DNA from: an uncultured Faecalibacterium sp.
Lineage (GTDB): Bacteria; Bacillota; Clostridia; Oscillospirales; Ruminococcaceae
Direction: 5' to 3'
Length of the DNA: 7,048 nt
NCBI GenBank assembly: GCA_900765705.1
Contig: CAAFSR010000083.1
Span: forward strand, 1 to 7,048
This document shows positions 5,391 to 7,048 of this stretch, in pieces. The position numbers were made by a program, and so were the translations under genes. Under the pieces are notes generated by a model that did not search any database, had not been told where the DNA came from, and was given only the letters and a program-made list of their open reading frames with translations. Numbering within the stretch: position 1 is the stretch's first letter; each line of letters begins with the position of its first letter.

Positions 5391-6680
5391 ATGAGCCTTA
5401 CCAAACAGTATTTCAAATACGTCAGCCAGAACATCTTCGGCCTGCTGGGTACGTCCTGCTACATTCTGGCCGATACCTATTTCATCTCGCAGGCGGCAGG
5501 CACCAGCGGTGTGGCTCTGCTGAACCTCTGTCTGCCCATCTACAACTTCATCTTCGCCATCGGCTCCATGCTGGGCCTTGGTGCGGCCACCCGCTACGCC
5601 ATCCTCCGGGCGCAGGGCGACGAGCGGTCAGAGCGCTATTTCTCCAACGCCCTGCTTTGGGCGCTGGTGTTCGCCCTGCCCTTCATGCTGGCGGGCATCT
5701 TCTGCCCCGAGGTGCTGCTGCGGTTCATGGGCGGCGACGCGGAGATCGTTGCACTCGGCGTGGGGTACGCCCGCATCTTCCTGCTGTTCACGCCCTTCTT
5801 CATGTGCAACTACATCGTCTCAGCCTTTGTCCGGAACGATGGCAATCCCTCACTGGCCATGGTGGCGACCCTCTGCGGAAGCCTCTTCAACGTGGTGTTC
5901 GACTACATTTTCATGTTCCCCATGGGCCTCGGCCTGCCCGGCGCGGCGCTGGCGACGGCAGTCTCGCCGGTGTTGAGCATTGCGATCTGCAGCCGCCACT
6001 TCTTCAAAAAGAGCAGCACCGTCCGCCTTGTGCGGCAGCTGCCCTCGCCGAAGCTGCTGGCCCAGAGCTGCCAGCTGGGCGTCTCGGGCTTCGTGGGAGA
6101 GATGTCCTCCGGCGTGACCACTACCGTCTTCAACCTGCTGCTCCTGCGTTTGGCGGGCAATGTGGCCGTGGCGGCTTACGGCGTCGTGGCGAACTACGCG
6201 CTGGTAGCGACCGCTATCTTCAACGGCGTAGCCCAGGGCGCACAGCCGCTGGTCAGCAAGTGCTACGGCAAAAACGATGCCGCCGGTGCCCGCAAGCTCC
6301 TGTTGCTGGGCAGCGGAACAGCGCTTGCGCTGGCGGCGGCACTGTATGCAGTTCTGTTCGGGTTCACCGGGCCGATCGTCGCGGTCTTCAACAGTGAGAA
6401 CTCGGCCCTCATGGCGCAGTATGCCTTCAGCGGGATGCGCATCTACTTCCTCGGCTATTTCTTCGCGGGCTTCAATATCGTGGCCGCCGGCTATCTGGGC
6501 GCGGTGGACCGCCCCGCAGAGGCTTCTGCGACGTCGCTTTCCCGCGGCATCGTGGCCATCGTGGCCTGCTCTCTGGTGCTGAGCGCCCTCTTCGGGATGA
6601 ACGGCGTCTGGGCCGCGTTCCCGGCCTCTGAGGCCATCACGGCCTGCCTGACCCTCTTCCTGCTGAAACGGAAAAATTAA
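5391..6680 (+). CDS. MATE-family efflux transporter
   Basis: Membrane antiporter of the MATE (multi-antimicrobial extrusion) family, which exports drugs or metabolites in exchange for protons or Na+. From ATG 5391 the protein has 429 residues and about twelve hydrophobic segments in two related halves, normal for the family. Recognisable elements are SQNIFGLLGTSCYILADTYF near the N-terminus, AFVRNDGNPSLAM with GSLFNVVFDYIFMFP in the first half, and GVAQGAQPLVSKCYGKND opening the second half. The frame extends upstream to TTG 5355, adding twelve residues beginning NDKNVTFDEEN; ATG 5391 is preferred for its nearby AGGAG, though the spacing is tight and the start is uncertain. It has a strong promoter of its own. 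A terminator lies beyond its stop, inside the opposing araC gene. An AraC-type regulator next door would be a plausible controller. The exported compound cannot be inferred. Confidence 0.93.
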   Translation: MSLTKQYFKYVSQNIFGLLGTSCYILADTYFISQAAGTSGVALLNLCLPIYNFIFAIGSMLGLGAATRYAILRAQGDERSERYFSNALLWALVFALPFMLAGIFCPEVLLRFMGGDAEIVALGVGYARIFLLFTPFFMCNYIVSAFVRNDGNPSLAMVATLCGSLFNVVFDYIFMFPMGLGLPGAALATAVSPVLSIAICSRHFFKKSSTVRLVRQLPSPKLLAQSCQLGVSGFVGEMSSGVTTTVFNLLLLRLAGNVAVAAYGVVANYALVATAIFNGVAQGAQPLVSKCYGKNDAAGARKLLLLGSGTALALAAALYAVLFGFTGPIVAVFNSENSALMAQYAFSGMRIYFLGYFFAGFNIVAAGYLGAVDRPAEASATSLSRGIVAIVACSLVLSALFGMNGVWAAFPASEAITACLTLFLLKRKN

Positions 6681-7048
6681 ATAAACAATTCCTGTTCCAA
6701 CCGCTGCTGCTCGGGCGAAAGCTCGGGCAGTGCGCTCCGACCGGCCATCGCCCGCCACTGCGTGGGAGATTGGCCGGTCGTTTTTTTGAAGACGCGGCAG
6801 AGGTAGTTGGCCCCCGAGAAACCGCAGAGGCTGGCGATGACATCCAGCGTGTACTCCCGGTGGAGCAGCAGACGCATGGCGGCTTCTATGCGGACGTTGG
6901 TGAGGTACCGCCCCGGCGAGACGCCCAGCGCTGCCGTAAAGGCCCGGACGAGGTGGCTCTTGGAGACCCCCAGCCGCTCGCTCAGCTCTTCCACGCCGTA
7001 GAGCCCGGCGTAGTTCCTGCGGATGTCCTCGATGGCCGCGGCCACCAG
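6677..7048 (-). CDS. AraC-family transcriptional regulator, C-terminal part (5' end missing)
   Basis: DNA-binding half of an AraC/XylS-type regulator. The frame is open to the right edge, so the GTG at 7043-7045 is internal and the effector-binding N-terminal part is outside the window; 123 codons remain. Both helix-turn-helix units are present. The first is VEELSERLGVSKSHLVRAF followed by ALGVSPGRYLTNVRIEAAMRLL; the second is LDVIASLCGFSGANYLCRVF followed by KKTTGQSPTQWR. The GFS-x-x-NY-x-x-x-VFKK-x-x-GQSP signature is canonical. A tail of about 24 residues, rich in Glu/Gln/Leu, follows TQWR. The stop (TAA at 6679-6677, minus strand) overlaps the MATE stop by four bases, TTAA, which supplies stop codons on both strands. 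The 3' part of the gene contains the MATE terminator on the opposite strand. No convincing terminator for araC itself was found. It probably regulates a nearby gene, perhaps MATE, but this is inference. Confidence 0.92.
   Translation of the reverse strand: MVAAAIEDIRRNYAGLYGVEELSERLGVSKSHLVRAFTAALGVSPGRYLTNVRIEAAMRLLLHREYTLDVIASLCGFSGANYLCRVFKKTTGQSPTQWRAMAGRSALPELSPEQQRLEQELFI
6738..6787 (+). terminator. Rho-independent terminator of the MATE gene, inside araC
   Basis: CGACCGGCCA (6738-6747) and TGGCCGGTCG (6771-6780) form a perfect 10-bp stem. An inner CCAC/GTGG hairpin sits in the loop, and seven T residues follow (6781-6787). It points along the plus strand, 58 bases past the MATE stop, and lies wholly within the araC coding region of the other strand. 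Confidence 0.85.

Noticed and set aside
6655..6700. Terminator for araC on the minus strand near the TTTTT at 6672-6676
   Set aside because: The only preceding stem is about 4 bp (AACA/TGTT), too weak to call.
5850..6758. 302-codon antisense frame across the MATE gene and the araC 3' end
   Set aside because: It has skewed Arg/Gly/His composition, no family features, and conflicts with two well-supported genes.

Overview
The window looks like a chromosomal segment from a moderately GC-rich, low-to-mid GC-lineage Firmicute (Clostridia). The grounds are strong AGGAGG-type ribosome binding sites, AT-rich intergenic promoters between GC-rich genes, several Rho-independent terminators, and lipoprotein substrate-binding proteins. 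The Ala/Ser/Thr-rich linker after the lipobox of the second binding protein resembles gut Oscillospiraceae such as Faecalibacterium; that assignment is an impression, not a proven identification.

Layout, left to right. (1) 1-971, +: a DctP-type TRAP substrate-binding lipoprotein whose start lies off the left edge, closed by an intrinsic terminator (981-1028). (2) 1029-1261: a 233-bp gene-free regulatory region with a candidate promoter, an inverted repeat, a direct repeat and a leader hairpin. (3) 1262-4312, +: a complete tripartite TRAP transporter in the order dctP-dctQ-dctM, with a terminator-like hairpin between dctP and dctQ, ending in a terminator shared with the next gene. (4) 4389-5219, -: a short PfkB/ribokinase-fold protein that has lost the usual catalytic and substrate motifs. 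(5) 5220-5390: a divergent promoter region. (6) 5391-6680, +: a MATE-family multidrug/cation antiporter. (7) 6677-7048, -: the C-terminal DNA-binding half of an AraC-family regulator, cut by the right edge and overlapping the MATE stop codon by four bases.

How it fits together. The central unit imports a carboxylate, such as a C4-dicarboxylate or sugar acid, using an ion gradient: the lipoprotein DctP captures the substrate outside the membrane and delivers it to the DctQ-DctM membrane pair. The substrate cannot be read from sequence. Codon use in the second dctP is strongly biased compared with its neighbours, and the hairpin after it fits an excess of binding protein over permease. The PfkB-like gene, MATE gene and AraC gene form a separate divergent/convergent block. 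A 10-base motif shared by the dctP leader region and the pfkB/MATE promoter region hints that the two blocks may share a regulator.

Most of the window is recognisable family content. The points most worth a second look are the probable pseudokinase, the MATE terminator embedded inside the opposing araC gene, and the shared intergenic motif. No mobile element, CRISPR array, tRNA or rRNA was seen.
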